From assembly GCA_035477455.1 (NCBI GenBank), contig DATIKP010000076.1:1-32970 (forward strand): a stretch of 32,970 nt of DNA, read 5' to 3'. Positions 1-7,334 of this stretch are shown piece by piece. The notes under the pieces are model-generated. The model worked only from the letters and a program-made list of their open reading frames with translations, made no database searches and was not told the origin of the DNA. Positions within the stretch are counted from its first letter, which is position 1. Each line of letters opens with the position of its first letter. A program made the position numbers and the translations under genes. Source of the stretch: Atribacteraceae bacterium. GTDB taxonomy: Bacteria; Atribacterota; Atribacteria; Atribacterales; Atribacteraceae.

Positions 1-310
1 CAGACCCCGCTATTTCAAATCCAAGAGCACTTCCTTCCAGGACTGTTCACTCTCCCGGAACCCGTCCTCCAGAGTGATCAGCTCTTTTTCTCCATCGGCG
101 GTGGCGCCGATCACCACCAGGACGCAGGTTCCTCTCCTTCATCCAGGTATTCAGCTACCCCCCCCACCCCACCAGTAGACGTACCGTTTCTGGGAAGTCA
201 TTGGTGGAGGTCTCTTTCCGGTAGAGCCAGGGGATCAACTCTTCCATCGGTTTGGTTCGGTTCCTTTGACCATTCCTCGGTAACGGGCTTTGTTTTACTC
301 ATGGCCTATC
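1..310 (-). pseudogene. Decayed IS256-family transposase fragment
   Basis: Read on the minus strand, bases 120 to 1 give a stretch containing VVIGATADGEKEL, then EDGFRESEQSWKEVLLDLK, a block typical of the IS256 (mutator-type) transposase core. An in-frame TAG (complement of 10-12) interrupts it just before RGL. Farther upstream on the same strand, around 250-190, a LIPWLYRKETSTNDFPET-like piece is visible, which belongs earlier in the same protein. The part that should lie between the two pieces is mostly missing and the frame shifts. This is therefore a remnant with an internal deletion and a stop, cut by the window edge. No terminal inverted repeat or target duplication could be identified. 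Confidence 0.75.
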
Positions 311-580
311 TTCTCTTTGGGGGAGCGAGGTGATTTCTTCATAGGCACTTCACCTTAGGATGCGCCACCGGTTTTTATTTGGCTATACATAAGTTTTGAG
401 GGTAGCTCTTAAGCCATTCCAAATACCCCCTGAAAAACGCGCTGGACTTGAGGCTTTAAGGAGCGGTTCGGGCAAAAGTAAGGGAAGTATGGACGGTAGG
501 TTTTTGGTTTTGTGATGTTGAGGCAGTGCTTAAAAGGGTTAACAAAACACTTGCCCTTAAATGGAGAGGATTCAAAAAAA
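311..580. other. Gene-free stretch between IS remnant and tRNA genes
   Basis: I see no supported gene here. Open frames on the minus strand give unrecognisable, low-quality protein. A short inverted repeat AGGTGA/TCACCT lies near 328-357, but no T-run follows it, so I do not call it a terminator. The stretch may include more debris from the insertion element. Confidence 0.4.
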
Positions 581-655
581 TGGTGCGCGGTGCTGGATTT
601 GAACCAGCGACTTCCACCGTGTGAGGATGGCACTCTTCCGCTGAGTTAACCGCGC
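581..655 (-). tRNA. tRNA-Val (anticodon CAC)
   Basis: The reverse complement folds as a full cloverleaf. The acceptor stem GCGCGGT/ACCGCGC is perfectly paired, with discriminator A and an encoded CCA. The D arm is ACTC/GAGT. The anticodon stem CCATC/GGTGG closes the loop CTCACAC, giving anticodon CAC, which reads GTG. The T arm GCTGG/CCAGC has loop TTCAAAT. It lies 8 bases downstream of the tRNA-Leu gene on the same strand, so the two are probably cut from one transcript. Confidence 0.96.
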
Positions 656-663
656 ACAGGAGG

Positions 664-750
664 TGGTGCCGAAGGGGGGAGTTGAACCCCCATGAGCGTA
701 AACTCACTGGATCCTGATTCCAGCGCGTCTGCCAGTTCCGCCACTTCGGC
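664..750 (-). tRNA. tRNA-Leu (anticodon CAG)
   Basis: The reverse complement gives acceptor stem GCCGAAG/CTTCGGC, discriminator A and encoded CCA. The anticodon stem CTGGA/TCCAG holds loop ATCAGGA, so the anticodon is CAG, reading CTG. A long variable arm (TGAGTTTACGCTCA region) marks it as a class II tRNA, as expected for leucine. The T arm has stem GGGGG/CCCCC around TTCAACT. It is the upstream member of the Leu-Val pair. Confidence 0.96.
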
Positions 751-765
751 ACTTTTGCAAAAAAC

Positions 766-794
766 ACCTTATCCCATTTGACCCAGCTTGTCAA
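766..794 (-). promoter_or_regulatory. Probable sigma-70 promoter of the tRNA-Leu/Val pair
   Basis: On the minus strand, TTGACA (complement of 789-794) is followed after exactly 17 bases by TAAGGT (766-771), 16 bases before the mature tRNA-Leu. The -35 box is perfect and the -10 is poor. The -35 box overlaps the TGA stop codon of the lacI-type gene just upstream. Confidence 0.5.
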
Positions 795-1828
795 GAATAT
801 AGGAAGGGTTCTGTTATATTTCCGGTGGGGGGGGCCGTTGAAGAGCGTATGATCAGTTGCGGTTCAATGACGATCAGCTTTTTCCGCAACTTGACTCCCT
901 TGATTTGTTTGATCATCATCTCCACTCCCTCCCGGGCGATCCGGTCGAAGGGTTGAGCGACAGTGGTCAGAGGAGGGTAGACTATTTTGCTCATCGGAGA
1001 ATCGTCGATACCAGTCAGCGAGAGGTGGCCGGGAATGGTGACGCCTTTTTCCCGGGCCGCTTGCATGACGCCGAAGGCGGTCAGATCGTTCATGCACAGA
1101 ATGGCCGAAGGCCTATCCGAAAAAGGCTTACTAAGAAGTGAAAGGCCTTGCGTGTATCCCCCTTCGATTTTGAAATCACCTTCGACCATAAAGGTTTCCG
1201 GGAACAAGATCTTTGCCTCGAGGAGGGCGTGTTGATAACCAGCCAGCCTTTCCCGGCATAACTTGATTTTCTGGGGTCCACTGATGCAGGCAATGCGTTG
1301 ATGTCCTAGTTCGACGAGGTGCCGGGCGGCCAGATATCCGGCTTTGAAATTATCGAGCTTGACCGTGGGGGAGAGTTCCGAATCAAGGGCCCGGTCGAGG
1401 ACTACGTAGGGAACTGATTCCAGGTGAATGCTTTTAAACAAGGAACTCTCGTCGGAGACACGGGAAAAAATGATCCCTTCGACCTGATGCTGGAAAAGAA
1501 TATCGAGATAAACCTTCTCCCTCTCCGGGTCGTCACCGGTATTGCAGAGGATGACATTGTAACCCCGGCGGGAGGCGCTTTCTTCGACATATTTGGCCAG
1601 GCGGGAAAAAATGGGGTTTTCGATATTCGGAACCAGGAACCCGATCAACTTGGATTTCTGACTACGCAAACTTCGGGCCAGGAGGTTCGGTTTATAATTA
1701 AGTTGTTCGACCGCCTTCCAAACCCGTTCACGGATCAATGGCGTCACTGAGTTGCTTTTGTTTATAACCCGGGAAACCGTCGTCGGGGAAACTTTAGCTA
1801 AGTGGGCAACGTCTTTGATGGAGGTCAT
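791..1828 (-). CDS. LacI/GalR-family transcriptional repressor of sugar locus 1
   Basis: This 345-residue protein has the classic LacI layout. An N-terminal helix-turn-helix (TSIKDVAHLAKVSPTTVSRVIN) and hinge helix (NLLARSLRSQ) cover roughly residues 1-60. A periplasmic-binding-protein-like sugar-sensing domain follows, with IGFLVPNIENPIFS at its start and an ITGIDD-like TGIDDSPMS stretch late in the fold. The ATG at 1828 is preferred over the in-frame GTG at 1837 because AGGTGG sits 5 bases before the ATG. The gene diverges from the isomerase/Rbs-type transport genes and operator-like palindromes lie in both promoters, so it most likely represses that transcript and itself, with a sugar or sugar phosphate as inducer. 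The effector cannot be told from the sequence. Confidence 0.93.
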   Translation of the reverse strand: MTSIKDVAHLAKVSPTTVSRVINKSNSVTPLIRERVWKAVEQLNYKPNLLARSLRSQKSKLIGFLVPNIENPIFSRLAKYVEESASRRGYNVILCNTGDDPEREKVYLDILFQHQVEGIIFSRVSDESSLFKSIHLESVPYVVLDRALDSELSPTVKLDNFKAGYLAARHLVELGHQRIACISGPQKIKLCRERLAGYQHALLEAKILFPETFMVEGDFKIEGGYTQGLSLLSKPFSDRPSAILCMNDLTAFGVMQAAREKGVTIPGHLSLTGIDDSPMSKIVYPPLTTVAQPFDRIAREGVEMMIKQIKGVKLRKKLIVIEPQLIIRSSTAPPTGNITEPFLYS

Positions 1829-1840
1829 ATCCACCACCTG

Positions 1841-1884
1841 GAATCGTTTCTGTTAACGATAACACAAGATGCGTAGGGCGTCAA
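1841..1884 (-). promoter_or_regulatory. lacI promoter with overlapping operator(s)
   Basis: On the minus strand, TTGACG (complement of 1879-1884), a 17-base spacer and TATCGT (complement of 1856-1861) form a sigma-70-like promoter for the repressor gene. The near-palindrome TGTTAACGATAACA at 1851-1864 has a central CG and covers the -10 box. A second site, GAATCGTTTC, lies at 1841-1850. Both share the ATCGTT core found in the divergent promoter, which suggests autorepression. Confidence 0.65.
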
Positions 1885-1905
1885 TCCACCAAATCAGCAG
1901 TATTC

Positions 1906-1950
1906 TTGACATCAAAATATGATTATGCTATTATTTGAGAAATCGTTTTC
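1906..1950 (+). promoter_or_regulatory. Sigma-70 promoter and LacI-like operator driving sugar locus 1
   Basis: TTGACA at 1906-1911, a 17-base spacer and TATTAT at 1929-1934 form a near-consensus promoter reading toward the isomerase and transport genes. The imperfect palindrome GAAATCGTTTTC (1939-1950) has a central CG typical of LacI-family operators and sits across the expected transcription start near 1941. It contains the ATCGTT core also seen at the divergent repressor promoter. Confidence 0.75.
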
Positions 1951-2274
1951 AAAGCCACGGATCACCGGAATATCGAGAGATCCGGGAGACCCAATAGTTT
2001 CACCCGGCTTCGCCGTGAAGTGTTGTCCTGGGTTTTTACGCACGTAACCTCTACATATGTGCCAAGTCGTAGTTCATTACGTCATTCTCGGCCACTGAAA
2101 AAAATCAAAGAGAATCGGTGGGATGGCAATAACTGTGATTAGTTAGCCCAGATTCTTTGTGTCCATCAGGAAACAGGACGTTGGTATGGTTTTCCCGGAG
2201 ACGGGGTATAAATATCTGAATCATGCTGTAGGAGCGATCTTTTTTCCAATCTGAAAAGAGGTGTGATACGGATA
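1951..2274 (+). promoter_or_regulatory. Long structured 5' leader of sugar locus 1
   Basis: About 330 bases separate the predicted start of transcription from the first start codon, with no supported gene. A hairpin CGGATC/GATCCG spans 1958-1984. A second, compound hairpin pairs ACCCA 1989-1993 with TGGGT 2029-2033, and encloses TTCA/TGAA and CGGC/GCCG around a TTC loop at 2009-2011. It is followed by a short T-run (2033-2037), so it could act as an attenuator. ACGTAA/TTACGT near 2042-2081 and AGAATC/GATTCT around 2112-2157 add further pairing. I do not recognise a known riboswitch class. The case rests only on visible inverted repeats. Confidence 0.4.
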
Positions 2275-3477
2275 ATGGCTAATGCGGAGGCGATACTGAA
2301 TAAAGCGTTGAGTCAGGGTAGGGGTGTTTTTCGACTGGCCCCCGCCTGGGTCCCCCGGGCATTTTGTGTTCCGGGAAAGCGGCTGAAACTTCACCCCGAT
2401 GATTACTTTGCCTTCGGCGGGCACCGGGGCGGCATCGACGAAAGGTGGTTCGCTTCGACCACCCGGGCGGATAACGGACCGGAGACCCTACCCGACGAAG
2501 GGATGAGCTATGTCGCTTTCCGGGATGGTTCTGTTCTGGAAAAGGTTTTACTCAAAGAAGCGGTAGACCTGTTGGGCAACGACATCTTGGGCAAAGAAGT
2601 CATGGCTGCACACGGCGGCTGGACTATGTACAGCAAATTTTTCGACAACATGGAACCTCTTCCTCACCATCTCCATCAGGATGACGAAGGAGCGAAGGCG
2701 GTCGGCAGGCTGGGGAAACCGGAAGGGTATTTTTTCCCTAAACAACTGAACAATCACGGAGGGTGGTTCCCCTACACCTTCTTCGGACTCAATCCCGGAA
2801 CCACTCGAGACCAGGTAATTCAGTGCCTGAAAGACTGGGTCAAGGGGGATAACGGGATTCTTTACCTGTCCCGGGCATACAAATTGAAACCGGGAACCGG
2901 CTGGGACGTACCACCTGGCATTCTCCACGCGCCGGGGTCTCTCTTAACCTATGAGCCGCAGAGAAGTTCTGATGTTTTCGCGATGTTCCAGTCCTTGGTT
3001 TGGGAGCAGTACACACCTTGGGACCTCTTGGTCAAGGATGTTCCGGAAGCGCACAAACACGATCTCGACTATATTGTCGACCTAATCGATTGGGACCGGA
3101 ACCTGGATCCGGATTTTTACACTCACCGCTTTCTCGCGCCTCTTCCACTGAAGCCGGTTGAGGAGATGCGGAGCCAGGGATACGAGGAATACCGGATTGT
3201 CTATAATTCAGAATATTTCGGGGCCACGGAGTTGACCGTCCACCCCGGACGGACGGTGTCAATACGTGACACTGCCGCCTATGGAGCGATTGTCATCCAG
3301 GGGCAGGGAACCATGAACGGACTTTCGGTCGAATCCCCGGCCTTGCTCCGTTTTGGCCAGATGAGCGCAGACGAGGTTTTCGTAGCGGTGAGTGCCGCCC
3401 GGGAGGGCGTAACGATCACCAATACGAGCGAAACCGATAACCTGGTCATGCTCAGGCATTTTGGTCCCCGGGCGTGA
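2275..3477 (+). CDS. Mannose-6-phosphate-isomerase-like cupin protein, probable sugar isomerase
   Basis: The 400-residue product looks like a type I phosphomannose isomerase-related double-cupin protein. The first cupin carries H132-L-H134-Q-D-D-E, then KPEGYF with E150, and PPGILHAPGS with H218. These match in order the metal ligands of class I phosphomannose isomerases (VHP, TE, AGTIHA). A beta-rich C-terminal segment, about residues 300-400, resembles a second degenerate cupin. The ATG at 2275 is chosen because GAGGTG lies 11 bases upstream; the GTG at 2263 would start right on that site. It is the first gene after a LacI-controlled promoter and precedes an Rbs-type importer, so it probably isomerises the imported sugar or its phosphate. 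It is divergent from true ManA, and the substrate is unknown. Confidence 0.7.
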   Translation: MANAEAILNKALSQGRGVFRLAPAWVPRAFCVPGKRLKLHPDDYFAFGGHRGGIDERWFASTTRADNGPETLPDEGMSYVAFRDGSVLEKVLLKEAVDLLGNDILGKEVMAAHGGWTMYSKFFDNMEPLPHHLHQDDEGAKAVGRLGKPEGYFFPKQLNNHGGWFPYTFFGLNPGTTRDQVIQCLKDWVKGDNGILYLSRAYKLKPGTGWDVPPGILHAPGSLLTYEPQRSSDVFAMFQSLVWEQYTPWDLLVKDVPEAHKHDLDYIVDLIDWDRNLDPDFYTHRFLAPLPLKPVEEMRSQGYEEYRIVYNSEYFGATELTVHPGRTVSIRDTAAYGAIVIQGQGTMNGLSVESPALLRFGQMSADEVFVAVSAAREGVTITNTSETDNLVMLRHFGPRA

Positions 3478-3709
3478 TGCAGGACGGATTGGTTGGCTGA
3501 ATCGGCGAAGACGGTTCATGTGGCTATGAATGACCATCCTGTTTGAGTGGGTATCGAAGGGGACTTGAGTTTCCGGAACCTCTTACTCGGTCACTGGATA
3601 GGACACTTACGAACTTGAACGGTTAAACCGGATGCTTGACGGTTTAGAGCGATACAATGGGACCCGGACTATCCGTTTTTTATGATCAGGTCTTGGGAGT
3701 CAAGAGGAA
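3478..3709. other. Intergenic region with CGGTTAAACCG palindrome
   Basis: The 232-base gap between the isomerase and transporter genes has no supported gene. A perfect 11-base inverted repeat CGGTTAAACCG at 3620-3630 could bind a regulator. TTGACG at 3635-3640 and TACAAT at 3652-3657 are spaced too closely (11 bases) to be one promoter. Confidence 0.35.
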
Positions 3710-5230
3710 ATGAACACGCTCAGTAATCCTATTTTGGAGTTCAAGCAGGTCACGAAGCGCTTCCCCGGGGTGCTGGCCCTCAATGATGTATCCTTTTCCA
3801 TCCGGCGGGGAGAAGTGCATGCCCTGGTGGGAGAAAACGGTGCGGGGAAATCGACCCTGATTAAGATCGTCACCGGAGTGTTTTCCAAGACGTCCGGGGA
3901 AATCGACTTTGAAGGAGAACCCATCGCCTATCGAACTCCGCACGAAGCCCTCAAAAGTGGCATTGCTGCGATCTACCAGGAATTCAATCTGATTCCCGGC
4001 CTGACCGTCGCGGAAAATATCTTCATGGGACACCACCCTCTCAACCAGCGGAAACTGATCGATTGGGGAAAAATCCAGGAAGAATCCCAGAAGCTCCTGG
4101 ATTTCCTGAATATTGATATCAAGCCGGACGCCCGGGTGAAAAGTCTGGGGGTGGCCAAGAAGCAGGTGGTGGAGATCGCCAAGGCTCTTTCCCTCAAGGC
4201 CCGGGTCTTGATCATGGACGAGCCGACCGCTACTCTGGCCCAGCGGGAAATCGAAACCCTCTTTCGGATTATACGCACGCTGCGGAAGGAGGGGGTGACC
4301 ATTATCTATATTTCTCACCGGCTGGAGGAAATCTTCGAGGTTTGCGATCGGGTGAGCGTCCTGCGGGACGGAAAATACGTCGCCACCAATCCGGTCAGCG
4401 ATATCCGGGTGGGGAGCCTGATCCAGATGATGGTCGGAAAAGAGTTGGTGGAACAATATCCCAAGGCCGAACATCCAATCGGGGAGGAGGTGCTCCGGGT
4501 CGAGGATCTCAGCCGCAAGGGGGTCATCAGGAATGTAAGTTTCTCGGTGCGACGAGGGGAAATTGTTGGTATTGCCGGGATGGTCGGTTCTGGCCGTACG
4601 GAAGTTTTGAGGGCGATTTTCGGATTGGATAAGCTCGATTCAGGAAAGGTGTTTATCCGGAGTGGGGAAATCCGAATCACCACCCCACGGGATTCCATCG
4701 AGCGAGGCATCGCCCTTCTGCCCGAGGAGCGAAAAACCCAGGGACTGGTCCTGCTCCTTTCGGTCCTTGACAATCTGGGTCTTCCGAATCTCAGACGGAT
4801 GGCCTTGCGGGGATTCATCAACGATACCAAGCTCAACACCGTGGCGAACGAAATGGTCAAGGCCATGAACATCAAGACTCCAACCCTTGCTCAACGAGTG
4901 ATGCATCTCTCCGGCGGGAACCAACAAAAGGTGGTTTTGGGGAAGTGGTTTGCCCGGGAAAGCGATGTGTACCTGTTTGACGAGCCGACGCGGGGCATCG
5001 ATGTTGGCGCCAAGCGGGAGATTTTTTTGCTGATGGGAAAACTTCTGGAGAGAGGAGCGGGGATTGTCATGGTCTCCTCGGAGCTTTCCGAGATCCTGGG
5101 CATGAGCGATCGGGTGCTGGTCATGCGGGAGGGGGAAATCTCCGGAGAGTTGTCCCGCCAGGAAATGACCAAGGAGGCGGTGTTGAAACTGGCGCTGGGG
5201 GTAGAAAAAAATAATGTCAAAAGCCGTTGA
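3710..5230 (+). CDS. Sugar ABC transporter ATP-binding protein (RbsA/MglA/XylG type)
   Basis: A 506-residue double-domain ATPase of the monosaccharide (CUT2) importers, the usual length for this family. Domain 1 has Walker A GENGAGKST (about 41-49), a degenerate signature (SLGVAKKQVVEIAKAL) and Walker B LIMDEPTATL. Domain 2 has the degenerate Walker A GMVGSGRTE, as in RbsA, an intact signature LSGGNQQKVVLGKW and Walker B YLFDEPTRGID. It powers uptake through the permease encoded directly downstream, whose start codon overlaps the end of this gene by 17 bases. Expected in the cytoplasm, bound to the membrane permease. The sugar is not defined; the isomerase upstream suggests a pentose or hexose. 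Confidence 0.96.
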   Translation: MNTLSNPILEFKQVTKRFPGVLALNDVSFSIRRGEVHALVGENGAGKSTLIKIVTGVFSKTSGEIDFEGEPIAYRTPHEALKSGIAAIYQEFNLIPGLTVAENIFMGHHPLNQRKLIDWGKIQEESQKLLDFLNIDIKPDARVKSLGVAKKQVVEIAKALSLKARVLIMDEPTATLAQREIETLFRIIRTLRKEGVTIIYISHRLEEIFEVCDRVSVLRDGKYVATNPVSDIRVGSLIQMMVGKELVEQYPKAEHPIGEEVLRVEDLSRKGVIRNVSFSVRRGEIVGIAGMVGSGRTEVLRAIFGLDKLDSGKVFIRSGEIRITTPRDSIERGIALLPEERKTQGLVLLLSVLDNLGLPNLRRMALRGFINDTKLNTVANEMVKAMNIKTPTLAQRVMHLSGGNQQKVVLGKWFARESDVYLFDEPTRGIDVGAKREIFLLMGKLLERGAGIVMVSSELSEILGMSDRVLVMREGEISGELSRQEMTKEAVLKLALGVEKNNVKSR

Positions 5231-6200
5231 AAGTTTGGGAAAAAAAAGGGGTCTTCTACATTCGTTTTTTGTGTTTTGGGACAAAGTCGGCATTCTTCTT
5301 GTCTTTTTTCTGATTTGTGTGATTTTCGGTATTCTCGCCCCCCGCTTCTTTCATCCCCTGAATATACTGAACGTGGTTCGCCAGGTGTCTATCACTGGGG
5401 TGATTGCCGTCGGAATGACCTTTGTCATTCTGCTCGGGCTCATCGACCTGTCGGTCGGTTCCATCGTGGCCTTCACCGGTATGATTGCCGCCGGCTTCCA
5501 GGTGAACTGGGGAGGGAACTTCTTTTTGAGTATCATGGTTCCCCTTTTGATCGGAACCGGGATCGGATTTTTTAACGGCTACATCTCCACCAAGGGAAGA
5601 ATTCATCCTTTTATCATATCTTTGGGGAGCATGAGTATTTTCCGGGGATTGACGCTTTTAGTCGCCCGGGGTAGACCGATCTCGGGAATGAGTCCAGAAT
5701 TTCGCTTTATCGGCGCCGGAATGGTTGGAGACGTTCCCTTTCCGGTGGTCTTGTTCATCGGGACGGTGATCCTCGCCGGGATTGTGTTGAAAAAAACGGT
5801 GTTCGGGCGCTATATCTACGCTATTGGAGGAAATTCGGAAGCAGCCCTGTTATCAGGCATTATGGTTGATAAGATCAAAATTCTCGCTTTTTGTGTCCTG
5901 GGTTTTCTGGCCGGGTCGAGCGGTTTGATCCTGACCTCCCGCCTGAATTCCGCTGAAATGTTGGCTGGCACTGGATATGAGTTGGATGTCATTTCTGCTG
6001 TGATCATTGGGGGAACCAGCCTGATGGGTGGTGAGGGAGGGGTCTACGGAACCCTGGTCGGAGCGCTTCTTATGGGAGTGGTGGCCAACGGGTTGAACTT
6101 GCTGGGAGTACAGCCTTTTTGGCAGATGATAGTTCGGGGAGCGATCCTAATTCTGGCCCTGCTTATGGACCAACTGAAGAGACGCTTCCTGGCGGCGTAG
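5214..6200 (+). CDS. Sugar ABC transporter permease (RbsC/XylH type)
   Basis: The 328-residue hydrophobic protein belongs to the branched-chain/ribose permease superfamily. It shows the family's typical blocks: a first membrane helix at about 20-40, GVIAVGMTFVILLGLIDLSVGS at about 60-85, and AVIIGGTSLMGGEGGVYGTLVGALLMG near the C-terminus. The start overlaps the ATPase gene by 17 bases, indicating translational coupling. It should form the membrane channel of the CUT2 importer with the ATPase and the binding protein encoded on either side. Confidence 0.96.
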   Translation: MSKAVESLGKKRGLLHSFFVFWDKVGILLVFFLICVIFGILAPRFFHPLNILNVVRQVSITGVIAVGMTFVILLGLIDLSVGSIVAFTGMIAAGFQVNWGGNFFLSIMVPLLIGTGIGFFNGYISTKGRIHPFIISLGSMSIFRGLTLLVARGRPISGMSPEFRFIGAGMVGDVPFPVVLFIGTVILAGIVLKKTVFGRYIYAIGGNSEAALLSGIMVDKIKILAFCVLGFLAGSSGLILTSRLNSAEMLAGTGYELDVISAVIIGGTSLMGGEGGVYGTLVGALLMGVVANGLNLLGVQPFWQMIVRGAILILALLMDQLKRRFLAA

Positions 6201-6301
6201 AAAAGGAGGTGAGGACTGCTTATCCAAGGAATGGATTTTTTACGGAGCCCCTGTGCAGTTGGTTGTGAAGAAACATTCAAGAATAGGGAGGAGGTTTTCA
6301 C

Positions 6302-7264
6302 ATGAAGAAAGTCGTTCTTTTACTCGTCGTGTGTGCTATGGTTCTGCTCCCATTTTCGGGAACGCTGGCTTCGGCTCAGGAAGCCGACCTAACCATTGGG
6401 TTGTCATTCCCAAGCCTGGCTTTTGCCTGGTTCGCCTTTTTGGAGCAGGCGGTTTTCGATAAGGCAGAAATATTAGGTGTCGAAGTGGTCTCTCTCGAAG
6501 CGGAAAACCGGGTTGACCGGCAGATGGCCATCGTTGAAGATATGATCATCAAGGAAGTGGACGGGGTACTCCTGGTTCCCATTGAAATCGAAGCTATCGT
6601 TCCCGCTGTTTTGGCCCTCAACGCTGCCGGGATACCGGTGGTGACTGTCGACCGGCGGCTGGCTGAAGGCGCGGCGGAAGTTTTGGCCCATGTTGGAGCA
6701 GACAACTTAGAAGGCGGTCGAAAGGCCGGCCAGTTTATTGTGGACAAACTTACCGAGAAATATGGGGAACCCCGAGGCGTGGTCATCGAACTTTACGGAA
6801 CACCCGGAGCGGGTCCGGCTATTGACCGCAGCGCGGGGTTCAACGAGGTGCTTGCCCAACACCCCGGTATCACCGTGCACACCAGGACTGCTTATTTCGG
6901 CCGGGCTGACGGAATGCGGGTGATGGAGGATGTCATCATAGGCATTCCCGAATTTGATGCCGTGTTCGGCGCTAACGACGAAATGATCCTGGGAGGGCTC
7001 GAGGCTATGAAAGCCAGTGGAGTTGTCGATGTAGAGGCGACGATCACTATCGGGTTTGACGCATTGCCCGACGCTCTCGCATCTATCGATCAGGGGATCC
7101 TGGATGCCACTATCGAACAGTTCCCCGGTCGGCAAGCGTCCGACGGCTTCCAGGTTTTAATCGATAATCTGCGGGAAGGGACAGTCCCCACGGAACCGAT
7201 AACCCTTATCGAACCGACGGTCATTACCGCCGCTAACCTGGGTGACGCCGAGAAGGCCTTCTAA
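6302..7264 (+). CDS. Periplasmic-type sugar-binding protein (RbsB-like)
   Basis: A 320-residue substrate-binding protein with an N-terminal signal peptide: two lysines, a hydrophobic stretch up to about residue 22, then a SAQEAD-like cleavage region. The body has the two-lobed fold of the ribose/galactose-binding family: ADLTIGLS, EVDGVLLVPIE, GIPVVTVDRR, VFGANDEMILGGLEAM and TITIGFDALPDAL. GGGAGGAGG at 6288-6296 is a strong ribosome-binding site 5 bases before the ATG. It is the last gene of sugar locus 1 and delivers substrate to the RbsC-like permease. A strong terminator follows 25 bases after the stop. Confidence 0.96.
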   Translation: MKKVVLLLVVCAMVLLPFSGTLASAQEADLTIGLSFPSLAFAWFAFLEQAVFDKAEILGVEVVSLEAENRVDRQMAIVEDMIIKEVDGVLLVPIEIEAIVPAVLALNAAGIPVVTVDRRLAEGAAEVLAHVGADNLEGGRKAGQFIVDKLTEKYGEPRGVVIELYGTPGAGPAIDRSAGFNEVLAQHPGITVHTRTAYFGRADGMRVMEDVIIGIPEFDAVFGANDEMILGGLEAMKASGVVDVEATITIGFDALPDALASIDQGILDATIEQFPGRQASDGFQVLIDNLREGTVPTEPITLIEPTVITAANLGDAEKAF

Positions 7265-7288
7265 GACCGCACATATAAGACCGTACAT

Positions 7289-7325
7289 AAAAAAACCCGC
7301 GCCATTATCCGGCGCGGGTTTTTTT
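7289..7325. terminator. Strong bidirectional intrinsic terminator
   Basis: CCCGCGCC (7296-7303), loop ATTATCC and GGCGCGGG (7311-7318) form a perfect 8-bp GC stem. It is flanked by seven A on the left and seven T on the right, so it can stop transcription from both directions. It separates the two convergent sugar loci. Confidence 0.97.
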
Positions 7326-7334
7326 ATGTTTTCT

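Noticed and set aside
409-633. Minus-strand open frames across the tRNA-Val gene
   Set aside because: They run through a clear tRNA gene and have no family features.
3635-3657. Internal promoter TTGACG...TACAAT before the Rbs-type ATPase gene
   Set aside because: The boxes are only 11 bases apart, too close for a sigma-70 promoter.
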